In this document: positions 8,751-16,599 of the stretch, in pieces
Layout: each line of letters opens with the position of its first letter
Numbering within the stretch: position 1 is the stretch's first letter
Assembly: GCF_900112425.1 (NCBI RefSeq)
Contig: NZ_FOLP01000012.1
Span: 1 to 64,000, forward strand
Reading direction: 5' to 3'
From: Variovorax sp. OK212
GTDB taxonomy: Bacteria; Pseudomonadota; Gammaproteobacteria; Burkholderiales; Burkholderiaceae_C
DNA length: 64,000 nucleotides
Notes under the pieces: model-generated
What the model was told of the DNA's origin: nothing
What the model saw: the letters and a program-made list of their open reading frames with translations, nothing else
Databases searched by the model: none
Program-made: the position numbers and the translations under genes

Positions 8751-9296
8751 TCAGGCCACGGTCGTGACGATGCGCCCCGCGCGGCCGCTGGACAGCGCGA
8801 TGCGTTCCCACAGCACGTGCCCCGACAGGATCGGCATCAGCGGGTCTTGCGTGGCGCCCGTCGCGATCTCGAGCGACGCGAGTTCGCCGTCATGCCAGCC
8901 GAGGCCGTCGAGCGTGGCCTCGGCCTCGAGGATTTCCTGCGAGGCATAGCCGATCAGCGAACGGCCCATGAACTCGGCGGCGTCCGCGCGCCACTCGGCC
9001 TGGCGCGGCGCCGACGCGGCCAGCAGCCGGTGCGTGCGGTCGCAGATCAGATGCACCTTGCGCGTGGAGGACTCGACCAGCCGCTTCAGCGCGGCGTCTT
9101 GCGCCGAGTCGCACGCCGCCGCAAGCAGGCGGTGCGCCGCGGCCTGCTGCGCCGCCGAGAGCGGCAGCTGCCCGCGCTCCCAGCGCGACACGGTCGCCTG
9201 GTTCACGCCCATCAGCTGCGCGAAGTGGGTCTGCTTGATGCCGCGCAGCAGCCGCATCTGGCGCAGCGCGAGGCCGAGGTTCTTCTGCGGTGCCAT
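8751..9296 (-). CDS. XRE-type helix-turn-helix regulator with sensor-like C-terminus
   Basis: 181 residues from ATG 9296. The N-terminal 60 residues form a classical Cro/C1 HTH (LALRQMRLLRGIKQTHFAQLMGVNQ, ATVSRWERGQLPLS). The C-terminal part (RKVHLICDRTHRLLAASAPRQ to the end) resembles a PAS-like ligand-binding module with a predicted role in signal sensing. It is the last gene of a minus-strand run that begins with the NCS1 permease, 14 bp after the GntR gene. A role in controlling that operon is inferred from position only. Confidence 0.8.
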   Translation of the reverse strand: MAPQKNLGLALRQMRLLRGIKQTHFAQLMGVNQATVSRWERGQLPLSAAQQAAAHRLLAAACDSAQDAALKRLVESSTRKVHLICDRTHRLLAASAPRQAEWRADAAEFMGRSLIGYASQEILEAEATLDGLGWHDGELASLEIATGATQDPLMPILSGHVLWERIALSSGRAGRIVTTVA

Positions 9297-9310
9297 GCGC
9301 GGGCCGGGCT

Positions 9311-10084
9311 TCAGGCCAGCAGCGCCTTGACCAGGTCGAGCTGGCGGTCGGGCTTGTCGGTGCCGAGCTCGAGGCTGGCCTCGATGCGTTCGAGGTGTTC
9401 GGTCATGCTGGTCACCGCGGCCTCCGTGTCGCCCTTGCGGCACAGGCGCAGGAACTCCGCGTGCTCGTCCGACGAGCAATGCGGGTCGTTCGACGAGTGG
9501 TACAGCATGGCGATCAGCGAGCTGCGCGCCACCAGCTCGCGCACCAGCTCGGCCAGCGTGCGGTTGCCCGTGGCCTCGGCCAGCGCCACGTGGAAGTCGC
9601 CCAGCAGCTTCTCGCGCACCGTGCCCATGGTGGTGGTCTGGCGCAGCGCGGCGCGCTCGAACTTGATGTGCTGCTCCAGCACCTGGTAGTCGCGCGGCCG
9701 CGCGTTGGCGATGAACAGGCGCACCACCTCGCTCTCGAGGATGCGTCGCACCGCGAACACCTCGCGCGCCTCTTCCACCGTGGGCTGGCTCACGAAGGCG
9801 CCCTTGTCGGGAATCATCTCGATCAGCTTGTCCTTCGAGAGCATCAGCAGCGCCGCGCGCACCTTGGTACGGCTCACCGAATAGACCCGGCCCAGGGCCT
9901 CTTCGCGCAGCCAGGTGCCAGGGGGCAGGCGCTTTTCGACGATCGCCGTGGCGATGTCGTTGGCGATGCTTTCGATGGAGCTGTTCTTGTCGGCCGGGGC
10001 CACGCCCGCTTCGGCCGGAGCGGGCGCGGCGGGGGTGACCGGACGGGCCGGGGTCGTGGGAGTTTTGGAGCTGGCGCGGGGCAT
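9311..10084 (-). CDS. GntR-family transcriptional regulator (FCD/FadR subfamily)
   Basis: 257 residues from ATG 10084. After a Pro/Ala-rich tail of about 35 residues comes the winged HTH (IANDIATAIVEKRLPPGTWLREE, SVSRTKVRAALLMLSKDKLIEMIPDKGAFVSQP), then an all-helical FCD domain with the metal-binding pattern (D in GDFHVALAEATGN, H in DEHAEFLRL). FCD regulators usually repress catabolic or transport genes and are released by a small acid. The gene lies in the same operon as the NCS1 symporter and racemase, and TGTATACA palindromes lie upstream of both permeases, so it is the natural candidate for their repressor. Confidence 0.9.
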   Translation of the reverse strand: MPRASSKTPTTPARPVTPAAPAPAEAGVAPADKNSSIESIANDIATAIVEKRLPPGTWLREEALGRVYSVSRTKVRAALLMLSKDKLIEMIPDKGAFVSQPTVEEAREVFAVRRILESEVVRLFIANARPRDYQVLEQHIKFERAALRQTTTMGTVREKLLGDFHVALAEATGNRTLAELVRELVARSSLIAMLYHSSNDPHCSSDEHAEFLRLCRKGDTEAAVTSMTEHLERIEASLELGTDKPDRQLDLVKALLA

Positions 10085-10098
10085 GCGCGGATTGTGGC

Positions 10099-10944
10099 CT
10101 AGCGCGTTGCGCGATCCACAGGTGAAGGCGTCTCGCCTGGATGGAGGTGCGTTGCCGGGAACATTCCTGGCTGGCCGGCGCGCCAGCCCGCCTGCCGGAA
10201 CCAGTCCGGGTCGTACAGGTGCCTGAAGACGAATGCCGTATCGCCGGAGCCACGTCGTTCCGCGCACACGGCAAGGCGGTGGTTGTCGTCGAGCGCCCCC
10301 AGGCCGAATTGCCAGCGCTCGGGCGCGTCGTCGGTCACCGCAGGGTCAAGGTGCAAGCGGATGCCCGGTGAATCGAAAGAGAACCTGAACTGGTCGAGGG
10401 GCAGCGACAAGCCGATGCCGCGAGCCTTGATGTAGCTCTCCTTCAAGGTCCAGAGCTCCCAGAATCGTGCGGCCCTGCCGGCGTCGTCCACGCTGGCCAG
10501 CATCGCTCGCTCTTCGGGCGCAAAGCTTTCGGTGACTTCGAAAGGAGCGTCACGCGCGACGAACTCGGTGTCCAGCCCGATGCGGCGGTTGCGCGCCACG
10601 CCGATGGCGATCAGATGGTCCGTATGGGAAATATTGAAATCGAGGCCGTGCGCCAGCGCGTGTGCGTTGGCGATGGCCGGACGCCCATGCGCATTGGCAC
10701 GAAAGCGCCATTCGGCTGGCGCGAGGGGGATGTAGCGTGAAAGCACATGGCGGACCATCGAGCGCGTGGCCAGGTAGCGGCGCCTGTCTTTCGCGAAGAA
10801 AAATCGCGCGCTTTGCGCGATCTCTTCCGGGTTCAGAACCGCACTCGGCCCCGATGCGCCCTCGAGCACGCGAGGGTCGTCCGTGCGGCATGCCCAGACA
10901 TGAACCGCGTCCCCGTCGGCGAACGCGGGGTCATGTGCCGTCAC
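10099..10944 (-). CDS. 4'-phosphopantetheinyl transferase (Sfp type)
   Basis: About 281 residues. The Sfp-family motifs are visible: NAHGRPAI, FNISHTDHLIAIGV, GLDTEFV (metal-binding Asp/Glu), and WELWTLKESYIKARGIGL. These enzymes transfer the phosphopantetheine arm of CoA to carrier proteins of fatty acid, polyketide or peptide synthesis. The GTG at 10944 is preferred because GGGA precedes it; a TTG at 10959 is an alternative. No synthase is in the window. It sits between the racemase and GntR genes, an unusual place for a housekeeping modifier, and is probably cotranscribed with them. Confidence 0.88.
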   Translation of the reverse strand: MTAHDPAFADGDAVHVWACRTDDPRVLEGASGPSAVLNPEEIAQSARFFFAKDRRRYLATRSMVRHVLSRYIPLAPAEWRFRANAHGRPAIANAHALAHGLDFNISHTDHLIAIGVARNRRIGLDTEFVARDAPFEVTESFAPEERAMLASVDDAGRAARFWELWTLKESYIKARGIGLSLPLDQFRFSFDSPGIRLHLDPAVTDDAPERWQFGLGALDDNHRLAVCAERRGSGDTAFVFRHLYDPDWFRQAGWRAGQPGMFPATHLHPGETPSPVDRATR

Positions 10945-11015
10945 TGGCGATCCCGGCAATCTTGTGCATTGAAGTCATGGAAAGTCGCTGGACGCCGACA
11001 CCCTGTCCCAAGGGG

Positions 11016-11753
11016 TCAGCGCGGCAGCGTGAAGCCCTCGAGCGCGCCGATCATCGTCTTGGGCAGCGGCTTCGCCAACTCCCCGCGCTTGCTGGTGCGC
11101 AGCTTCAGCGTGACGAGCGACTCGATGAGCTTGGTGCCCGCCGCCACGCCGTCGACCACCGGCACGCCGAGCACCTGCTCGATGTGCGCGCACAGGTCGG
11201 TCATGCCGGCGCAGCCGAGCACGATGCAGTCGGAGCCGTCTTCGGCCAGTGCGCGCCGGCATTCCTCGACGATGCGCTCGCGCGCATTCGAGCCCGGCTC
11301 CTCGAGCTCGAGCACCGGCAGTTCGCAGGCGCGCACGTTGGCGCAGAAGCGCTCCATGCCGTAGATCTCGGCCAGGTGCCAGGCCTGTCCCATGGTGCGG
11401 CCCAGCGTGGTCACCACGCTGAAGCGGCTGCCGATCATGCTGGCCAGGTGCATCGCGGCTTCGGCGATGCCCACCACGGGGCCGCTGGCCAGTTCGCGCG
11501 CGGCCTTCAGGCCCGGGTCGCCGAAGCACGCGATCACGTAGCCGTCGATGCCGTCGCGCTCGCCCGCCGCAATCTCCTGCAGCAAGCCGGGCACGGCCAG
11601 CGCCTCGTCGTAGTGGCTCTCGATGGAGACCGGCCCCATGGCCGGGCTCACGGCCACGATCTCGGTGCCGGGGTGCGCCACCGCGCGGGCGCAGGCACCG
11701 ATCTTCTCGGTCATGCTCCAGGTGGTGTTGGGGTTGATGATCTTGATGCGCAC
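11016..11753 (-). CDS. Asp/Glu/hydantoin racemase family protein
   Basis: 245 residues starting MRIKIINPNTT, the usual opening of hydantoin and allantoin racemases. The two catalytic cysteines lie in VIACFGDPGL and VLGCAGMTDL, and the C-terminal half carries VPVVDGVAAGTKL. The family epimerises 5-substituted hydantoins, allantoin or acidic amino acids without a cofactor. It is 32 bp downstream of the NCS1 symporter gene, whose relatives import hydantoins, allantoin or uracil, so uptake plus racemisation of a hydantoin-like compound is the likely joint role. No hydantoinase or carbamoylase is in the window. Confidence 0.88.
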   Translation of the reverse strand: MRIKIINPNTTWSMTEKIGACARAVAHPGTEIVAVSPAMGPVSIESHYDEALAVPGLLQEIAAGERDGIDGYVIACFGDPGLKAARELASGPVVGIAEAAMHLASMIGSRFSVVTTLGRTMGQAWHLAEIYGMERFCANVRACELPVLELEEPGSNARERIVEECRRALAEDGSDCIVLGCAGMTDLCAHIEQVLGVPVVDGVAAGTKLIESLVTLKLRTSKRGELAKPLPKTMIGALEGFTLPR

Positions 11754-11785
11754 GGCGTGGCCCTTTCTCTTTCTATCTCTTCAGT

Positions 11786-13279
11786 TCAAGTCTTGCGGTT
11801 GCGGTTCAGCAGCACGTACAGGATGAAACCCAGGCCCATGCCGATGAACCACGCGTAGTTGGCGGCGCCGCGCAGCGTCGGCACCATCACGCACAGGATC
11901 GGCACCAGCGCCGAGGGCACCAGCGCCTGGATCGCCTTCGGGTTGTAGCCGCCGCTGTACCAGTATTCGCCCTTCGGGCTCATGGTGTAGAGCGCGTCCA
12001 CGTCGATGCGCTGCTTGCGCACGATGTAGAAGTCGGCAATCAGGATGCCGAACAGCGGACCGATGAACGAACCCAGCACGTCGAGTGTGTAGTGAATGAC
12101 CTCGGGGCTGTTGTAAAGGTTCCAGGGCGTGAGAAACACCGAGCCCACCGCGGCGATCATGCCGCCCGTGCGCCAGCTGATGTGCTGCGGCGCCACGTTC
12201 GAGAAGTCGAAGGCCGGCGAGACGAAGTTGGCGACGATGTTGATGCCGATGGTGGCGATCATGAAGGTCAGCGCGCCCAGCACCACGGCGGTGGTGCTGT
12301 CGATCTTGCCCACGGTGTGCACCGGATCGGTGATGAGCTCGCCGAACACCGGCAGCGTGGCCGCCGTGGTGATCACGGTCAGCAGGGAGAAGAACACGAA
12401 GTTCACCGGCAGGCCCCAGAAGTTGCCCTTCTTCACCGCGTCGAAGCTCTTGCCGTAGCGCGAGAAGTCGCCGAAGTTGAGCATCGGGCCGCTGAAGTAG
12501 CTCACCACCAGCGCGATGGCCGAGAGCATGACCGGCAGCGCGTCCCAGCCCTGGAACTTGATGCCGCCCAGGTTCAGGTCGATCTTGCTCCAGCCGGCCT
12601 TCCACACCAGCCAGCCGCACAGCACCGCCATGACCACGTACACGGCCGGGCCGGCCCAGTCGATGAACTTGCGAATGGCTTCCATGCCGTGCCAGAACAC
12701 GAAGGCCTGCAGCACCCACATGACCATGAAGGCGACCCAGCCGAGGGTCGACAGGCCCACGAAGCCGTGCTGCGCCACGTCGGCGTACGGCGCGAGGCTG
12801 GGGAACATGTGCAGCGCCAGCACCATGAAGGCGGCCGACGCGAGGTAGGTCTGCACGCCGTACCAGGCCACCGCGATCAGTCCGCGGATGATGGCCGGAA
12901 TGTTCGCGCCCAGCACGCCGAAGGGCGCGCGGCACACCACCGGGTAGGGCACGCCCGTCACCTGGCTGGGCTTGGCCACCAGGTTGCAGAAGAACTGCAC
13001 GATCACGATGCCCACCAGCAGCGACACCAGCACCTGCCAGCTCGACAGCCCCAGCGCGAACAGGCTGCCGGCCGTGATGTAGCCGCCCACGCTGTGCACG
13101 TCGGACATCCAGAACGCAAAGATGTTGTATTGACCCCAGGTCTGCTTCTTCAGCGGCGCAAGGTCCTCGTTGGTCAGGCGCGGGTGGTAGCCGGGCTTGA
13201 TGAGGGCGTTCGATTCCGCGTGCGGCGCAATGCCGGCTTCGCTTGCCCCCGCGGGGGCTTGGCTGACGACTGTGCTCAT
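11786..13279 (-). CDS. NCS1-family cytosine/allantoin/hydantoin:cation symporter
   Basis: 497 residues, about 12 membrane helices. NCS1 features include the N-terminal NEDLAPLKKQTWGQYNIFAFWMSDVHSVGGY-type segment (helix 1), PYPVVCRAPFGVLGANIPAIIRG (helix 3), the substrate-site GPMLNFGDFSRYGKSF and the C-terminal SPKGEYWYSGGYNPKA. The close match to hydantoin/allantoin permeases in the first helices makes that substrate class likely. The ATG at 13279 follows GAGGAAAG. It heads a five-gene minus-strand operon (racemase, phosphopantetheinyl transferase, GntR, XRE), and a TTTGTATACAAA operator-like palindrome lies about 80 bp upstream. Confidence 0.9.
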   Translation of the reverse strand: MSTVVSQAPAGASEAGIAPHAESNALIKPGYHPRLTNEDLAPLKKQTWGQYNIFAFWMSDVHSVGGYITAGSLFALGLSSWQVLVSLLVGIVIVQFFCNLVAKPSQVTGVPYPVVCRAPFGVLGANIPAIIRGLIAVAWYGVQTYLASAAFMVLALHMFPSLAPYADVAQHGFVGLSTLGWVAFMVMWVLQAFVFWHGMEAIRKFIDWAGPAVYVVMAVLCGWLVWKAGWSKIDLNLGGIKFQGWDALPVMLSAIALVVSYFSGPMLNFGDFSRYGKSFDAVKKGNFWGLPVNFVFFSLLTVITTAATLPVFGELITDPVHTVGKIDSTTAVVLGALTFMIATIGINIVANFVSPAFDFSNVAPQHISWRTGGMIAAVGSVFLTPWNLYNSPEVIHYTLDVLGSFIGPLFGILIADFYIVRKQRIDVDALYTMSPKGEYWYSGGYNPKAIQALVPSALVPILCVMVPTLRGAANYAWFIGMGLGFILYVLLNRNRKT

Positions 13280-13357
13280 GGTCTTTCCTCGTGCGAGTGA
13301 GTAGGGATTCGAGACCCGTTCCTGACGCAAATTTCGCATCGGATTTCGAATGCGTTA

Positions 13358-13369
13358 TTTGTATACAAA
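13358..13369. promoter_or_regulatory. TTTGTATACAAA palindrome upstream of the NCS1 operon
   Basis: Perfect 12-bp palindrome about 80 bp 5' of the symporter start. It shares its TGTATACA core with 5681-5688 and is a candidate operator for the GntR repressor made by the same operon. Confidence 0.55.
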
Positions 13370-13438
13370 AACTGCACGCAATCAAGAGCATTCGGGAAAT
13401 CATATATCCGTAGATTCCCTGATGCGGTGCTGATGCTC

Positions 13439-13470
13439 AATAAAGTGCGTCGGGAAAATAAAGTGCGTCG
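13439..13470. repeat. Two direct 14-bp repeats, 18-bp period
   Basis: AATAAAGTGCGTCG occurs at 13439-13452 and 13457-13470. It lies in the non-coding stretch between the NCS1 promoter and the LexA box, near the presumed left edge of the island. Apart from these repeats and the LexA box, I see no gene in 13370-13680. The function is unknown. Confidence 0.6.
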
Positions 13471-13680
13471 CCATGTCGACGATTCCGTCGCGGGGCTGGG
13501 GAGTTCGCTGCGCCTAGTAGCGAATGGCTGTTTTCATCTGTCGATGCGACCGCAGTTACACATACTTCTCCGACAACACCAGAGGCATCGCAGGAAAGTC
13601 GAATGGGTCGATGCTTCCGATCTCTACGCCTGCACTCTCTGACCCAAGCTGACAAGGACTTTGTAGCGTTCGGTGTAATA

Positions 13681-13700
13681 TACTGTATATAAATACAGTA
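13681..13700. promoter_or_regulatory. LexA (SOS) box
   Basis: TACTGTATATAAATACAGTA matches the classical LexA consensus (CTGT-N8-ACAG with an AT-rich centre) in both half-sites and both flanks; it differs from the ideal palindrome at one central base. A plausible -35 (TTGTAG, 13661-13666) with a 17-bp spacer puts the -10 inside the box, so LexA binding would block transcription toward the GNAT-PIN gene. DNA-damage control of that gene is therefore strongly suggested. Confidence 0.85.
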
Positions 13701-13703
13701 AAA

Positions 13704-13958
13704 ATGCGTCCAGCCACCATCACTACCGAATTCATGCCGAGCGCGCGCAGGCCAGTGCCGAGCGCGGGGGCGCTTGGTCGAGCTTGGCAAACTGTGCAAT
13801 CGGAGAGAAGACCGATATCGGAAGACACAGTCCCCCTCGCAGGCGCCTATGGTCGGCCGTTACCTTCATTGAGGGGGCCTCGCCCGCCTAACGAAAACGT
13901 GCGTAACAAATTCGATACAGTCGACCTCATCGCCAGACAAAGGTGGAGGGGGAACTGC
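13704..13958 (+). other. In-frame leader or N-terminal extension after the LexA box
   Basis: An ATG 3 bp after the LexA box opens a frame that continues, without a stop, into the GNAT-PIN gene and would add 85 residues rich in Arg and Pro. I favour the later ATG at 13959 because it has an excellent ribosome site (GGAGGGGG). The segment around VPLAGAYGRPLPS loosely recalls the start of UmuD-type proteins, so it could be a relic of an SOS gene whose promoter was captured. It could also be plain 5' leader. Confidence 0.35.
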
Positions 13959-16148
13959 ATGGGAACAAAGAAGCTTGCAATAGAGCTGCTTTTGAAGCGC
14001 CAGGACGTGATTCCATACGTGCGGCAAGTCGTCGAGGCAGCAGAGAGCGATCGGGCAGCACTGGGGTGGTTTCCATTCAAGGTATTTGAAGAAGCCGCGA
14101 TAAGCGAGAAGCTGATCGTGACGCTCGCTCGTGAGGGTGATCAGGTCAGCTACGCTGGACATCTGCTGTTCGCCACCACGTTCCCGCGCGGGCATATCAT
14201 GCAAATCCATGTGTCTTCCAGCTACCGCCGGCAGGGAGTCGCAAAGAAGCAACTGGATTTCCTCAAGAGTCATTTGGCGGGACTCAACTACATCTCCATC
14301 GGGGCTCGAGTCGCCGAAGACCTACGCATGTCGCAGGAGTTCTGGCAAAGCCAGGACTTCTATGCCCATGGAACAACTCCGGGCGGAAAAACCCGCGGCC
14401 GAACTCTGGTCCTGCGCAGCCACGAACTGCCGACCCAGCAGCTCTTTGCGACGAGCGGGCTGACGCACCGAGATCCGCTTGGCCTGGCGGTCGACCCCGC
14501 GACTGCGACGAAGCTGTACCTGCTGGACCTCAACGTCCTGTTCGACCTTGGACCGCGGAGGGCGCGACATCAGGACGTCGTCGACTTGTTTGCACTCGAG
14601 CGTCTAGGTGTCTGCCGCTTGGCACTGAGCACGGAGTTCGATGCCGAACTAGCCCGCTCGGCGACCAGCGGCAAAACGGATCCGATGCAAGGCCTGGGTC
14701 AAATCTTTCCGAAGTTCGCAGCACCTTCAGGCGATGACTGGGATCAGTTCGTCAAAGAAATCGGCCCCATGGTGTTCCCGGAGCGCCATGCGGCAGAGAA
14801 ATTGACGAAGAACGACCTGTCGGACTTGCGCCATCTCGCGACTGTCATTCATCACAATCTTGCGGGTCTGGTCACGAGCGATGGTTCGATCCGTGATGCC
14901 GCAGCGATGCTGCGCATCCGCTACGGGATCGAGGTTCTCTCTCCCGCAGCTTTCAAGATTCTTGGGGAGCTGGATTCCGGGATCGGTGCCATCACTGCAA
15001 GTACCCGAGTCACATTGGATCTGGAAGAGCTTGCATCGGGTCAGGAGCAGGGTGTTCGAGCCCTGTTGACCGATCTGGGCGTCTCGGTGAGCGGCCAGTC
15101 AAGCCATTGGGCTGCGGATGATGGACGCAACAGAGCATGCCATCGCTACATCGTGCTGGAAGGACCGCGCGTCATCGGCTATCTCATGTGGCCCAGCAGC
15201 TTCCGGGGTAGTACATGCGATGCCTTCATCGCGATCGATGAAAGCTCGGCATGTGCCAAGGATGCTGCACGCCTGATGATCGTTCACCTCACGGGGCGAG
15301 CAAAGGAGCAGGTTCAGCGCGTTCGTCTGAACCTCGCCCCGCAACAGGCTTCAGTGAGAGAAATCGCGTTGGAAGTCGGTTTCACTGGCACAGACAAGAC
15401 GCAGGAGCTGAACAAGGTTTCATTGAACGGTGTTCTTGTTCCCGAGAACTGGGCCGCACTGCGCGCCGAACTGTTGAAGGTGAGTGAGATTGGGCTCCCG
15501 AAAGCGATGCCCACTTTCCGGGATGCGGACCAATACTTCGAGCTGCAGCGCCCGGATGGCCAGCGTACGCAGTTGACAACCTTCGCCCTGGAAACCTTGC
15601 TCTCTCCGGCATTGATTTGCATGGCCGGCAGACCGGGTGTGCTCGTGCCGATTCAGCGGGATTATTCCGAGCATCTTCTCGATCACCTCGATCAGATGCA
15701 ACTGCTCCCGCATGGCAAAGCGTTGCTGTATCAACAGCGCCACTACCTGAGTGCTCCCAGGACGCTCAAAGTGTTCCAGCGCGGCAGTCTCATGCTCTTC
15801 TACGAGTCGAACAAGGGTAAGGGACTGAAGGCCGTTGTCGCAATCGCAAGAGTGATAAATGCGTACCTGAGCTCAGAAGGCGCCGTCGAGAGAGCAGACC
15901 TGGAGCGATCCGCGCTGGAACCAAGCGACCTCGTGGCGATCGGAAAATCTGAAACCAAAGCCGTGGTCGTCTTCGACAATCTGATGAAGTTGCCGCATCC
16001 GGTGCCGCTCGAAAGCCTCCGACGATTCGGTTGTGGCCAGGCAACCCAATTGCTCACGAGTCGTCCACTCACTCCTGATCAAATCCGAAACATTCTCCTT
16101 GAAGGACTCCAACATGAGCGCTCCGCAGAACGTCCTGATCTCTCTTGA
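13959..16148 (+). CDS. Multidomain GNAT-PIN-GNAT-PUA-like protein, SOS-controlled
   Basis: 729 residues from ATG 13959. Residues about 1-155 form a GNAT acetyltransferase (acetyl-CoA loop SSSYRRQGVAKKQL at 87-99). Residues about 185-330 look like a PIN nuclease with the acidic set D190 (LLDLNVLFDLG), E230, D286/D289 and D308 (LVTSDGSIRDAA). Residues about 350-490 resemble a second, degenerate GNAT. Residues about 515-715 look PUA/ASCH-like (GSLMLFYESNKGKGLKAVVA). I do not recognise a named family with this architecture. The PIN part suggests RNA cleavage, the GNAT an acetylated target or self-control, and the PUA-like end RNA binding. It overlaps the ASCH gene by 35 bp, and a LexA box stands upstream. 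Confidence 0.75.
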   Translation: MGTKKLAIELLLKRQDVIPYVRQVVEAAESDRAALGWFPFKVFEEAAISEKLIVTLAREGDQVSYAGHLLFATTFPRGHIMQIHVSSSYRRQGVAKKQLDFLKSHLAGLNYISIGARVAEDLRMSQEFWQSQDFYAHGTTPGGKTRGRTLVLRSHELPTQQLFATSGLTHRDPLGLAVDPATATKLYLLDLNVLFDLGPRRARHQDVVDLFALERLGVCRLALSTEFDAELARSATSGKTDPMQGLGQIFPKFAAPSGDDWDQFVKEIGPMVFPERHAAEKLTKNDLSDLRHLATVIHHNLAGLVTSDGSIRDAAAMLRIRYGIEVLSPAAFKILGELDSGIGAITASTRVTLDLEELASGQEQGVRALLTDLGVSVSGQSSHWAADDGRNRACHRYIVLEGPRVIGYLMWPSSFRGSTCDAFIAIDESSACAKDAARLMIVHLTGRAKEQVQRVRLNLAPQQASVREIALEVGFTGTDKTQELNKVSLNGVLVPENWAALRAELLKVSEIGLPKAMPTFRDADQYFELQRPDGQRTQLTTFALETLLSPALICMAGRPGVLVPIQRDYSEHLLDHLDQMQLLPHGKALLYQQRHYLSAPRTLKVFQRGSLMLFYESNKGKGLKAVVAIARVINAYLSSEGAVERADLERSALEPSDLVAIGKSETKAVVVFDNLMKLPHPVPLESLRRFGCGQATQLLTSRPLTPDQIRNILLEGLQHERSAERPDLS

Positions 16149-16599
16149 AGAGCGGCACGCGGAAAAAATTCTTGATGGAACAAAGACCGTCGAGCTGCGC
16201 CGTCGCCCCATGCACGTCGCAATCGGTGCGACTGTCTGGTTCTATGTGAAAGTGCCGGTTGGCAGCGTGATCGGATGCGCCAAGGTGGCGGGCGTCCACA
16301 CGCTTGCACCAAGCACGCTCTGGAATCGTTTCGGCCCGGTCTCTGGCCTTCAGCGCCGTGAATTTTTCGATTACTTCTCGGGGTTGCCGACGGCGTTTGC
16401 CCTGAACCTCAAGGAGCCCTGCAGGCTTGCAAAGCCGATTCCACTCAGCGAGCTGCGGGATGTTTCGAGCGGATTTCACCCACCGCAGTTCTTCGCGAAC
16501 GTCGCGAGTGATGGCCCTCTGCTCTTGGCCATGAGTCGCGGTCTGCAGTCAAAGCGCTCAACTGGGCTGCGGCACGAACCAGCCCTTTCCCTCGTGTAG
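16114..16599 (+). CDS. ASCH-domain protein
   Basis: 161 residues. The start at ATG 16114 follows GAAGGA and lies inside the end of the GNAT-PIN gene, so translation is probably coupled. The N-terminal half has the ASCH pattern (ISLEERHAEKILDGTKTVELRRR, then VWFYVKVPVGSVIGCAKVAGV), a PUA-like beta-barrel that binds RNA and in some members cleaves it or modified nucleosides. Its beta-strand pattern echoes the C-terminal domain of the upstream protein. A role as RNA-binding partner or immunity protein for the PIN protein is inference from context. Confidence 0.8.
   Translation: MSAPQNVLISLEERHAEKILDGTKTVELRRRPMHVAIGATVWFYVKVPVGSVIGCAKVAGVHTLAPSTLWNRFGPVSGLQRREFFDYFSGLPTAFALNLKEPCRLAKPIPLSELRDVSSGFHPPQFFANVASDGPLLLAMSRGLQSKRSTGLRHEPALSLV

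Noticed and set aside
8751..10274. Single 507-codon protein covering the XRE regulator
   Set aside because: The first two thirds are out of frame with the GntR gene and have no similarity; the HTH starts at ATG 9296.
13880..13910. Integron attC-like sequence around CCTAACGAAAACGTGCGTAAC
   Set aside because: The arms do not pair as a full attC site and no integrase is present.
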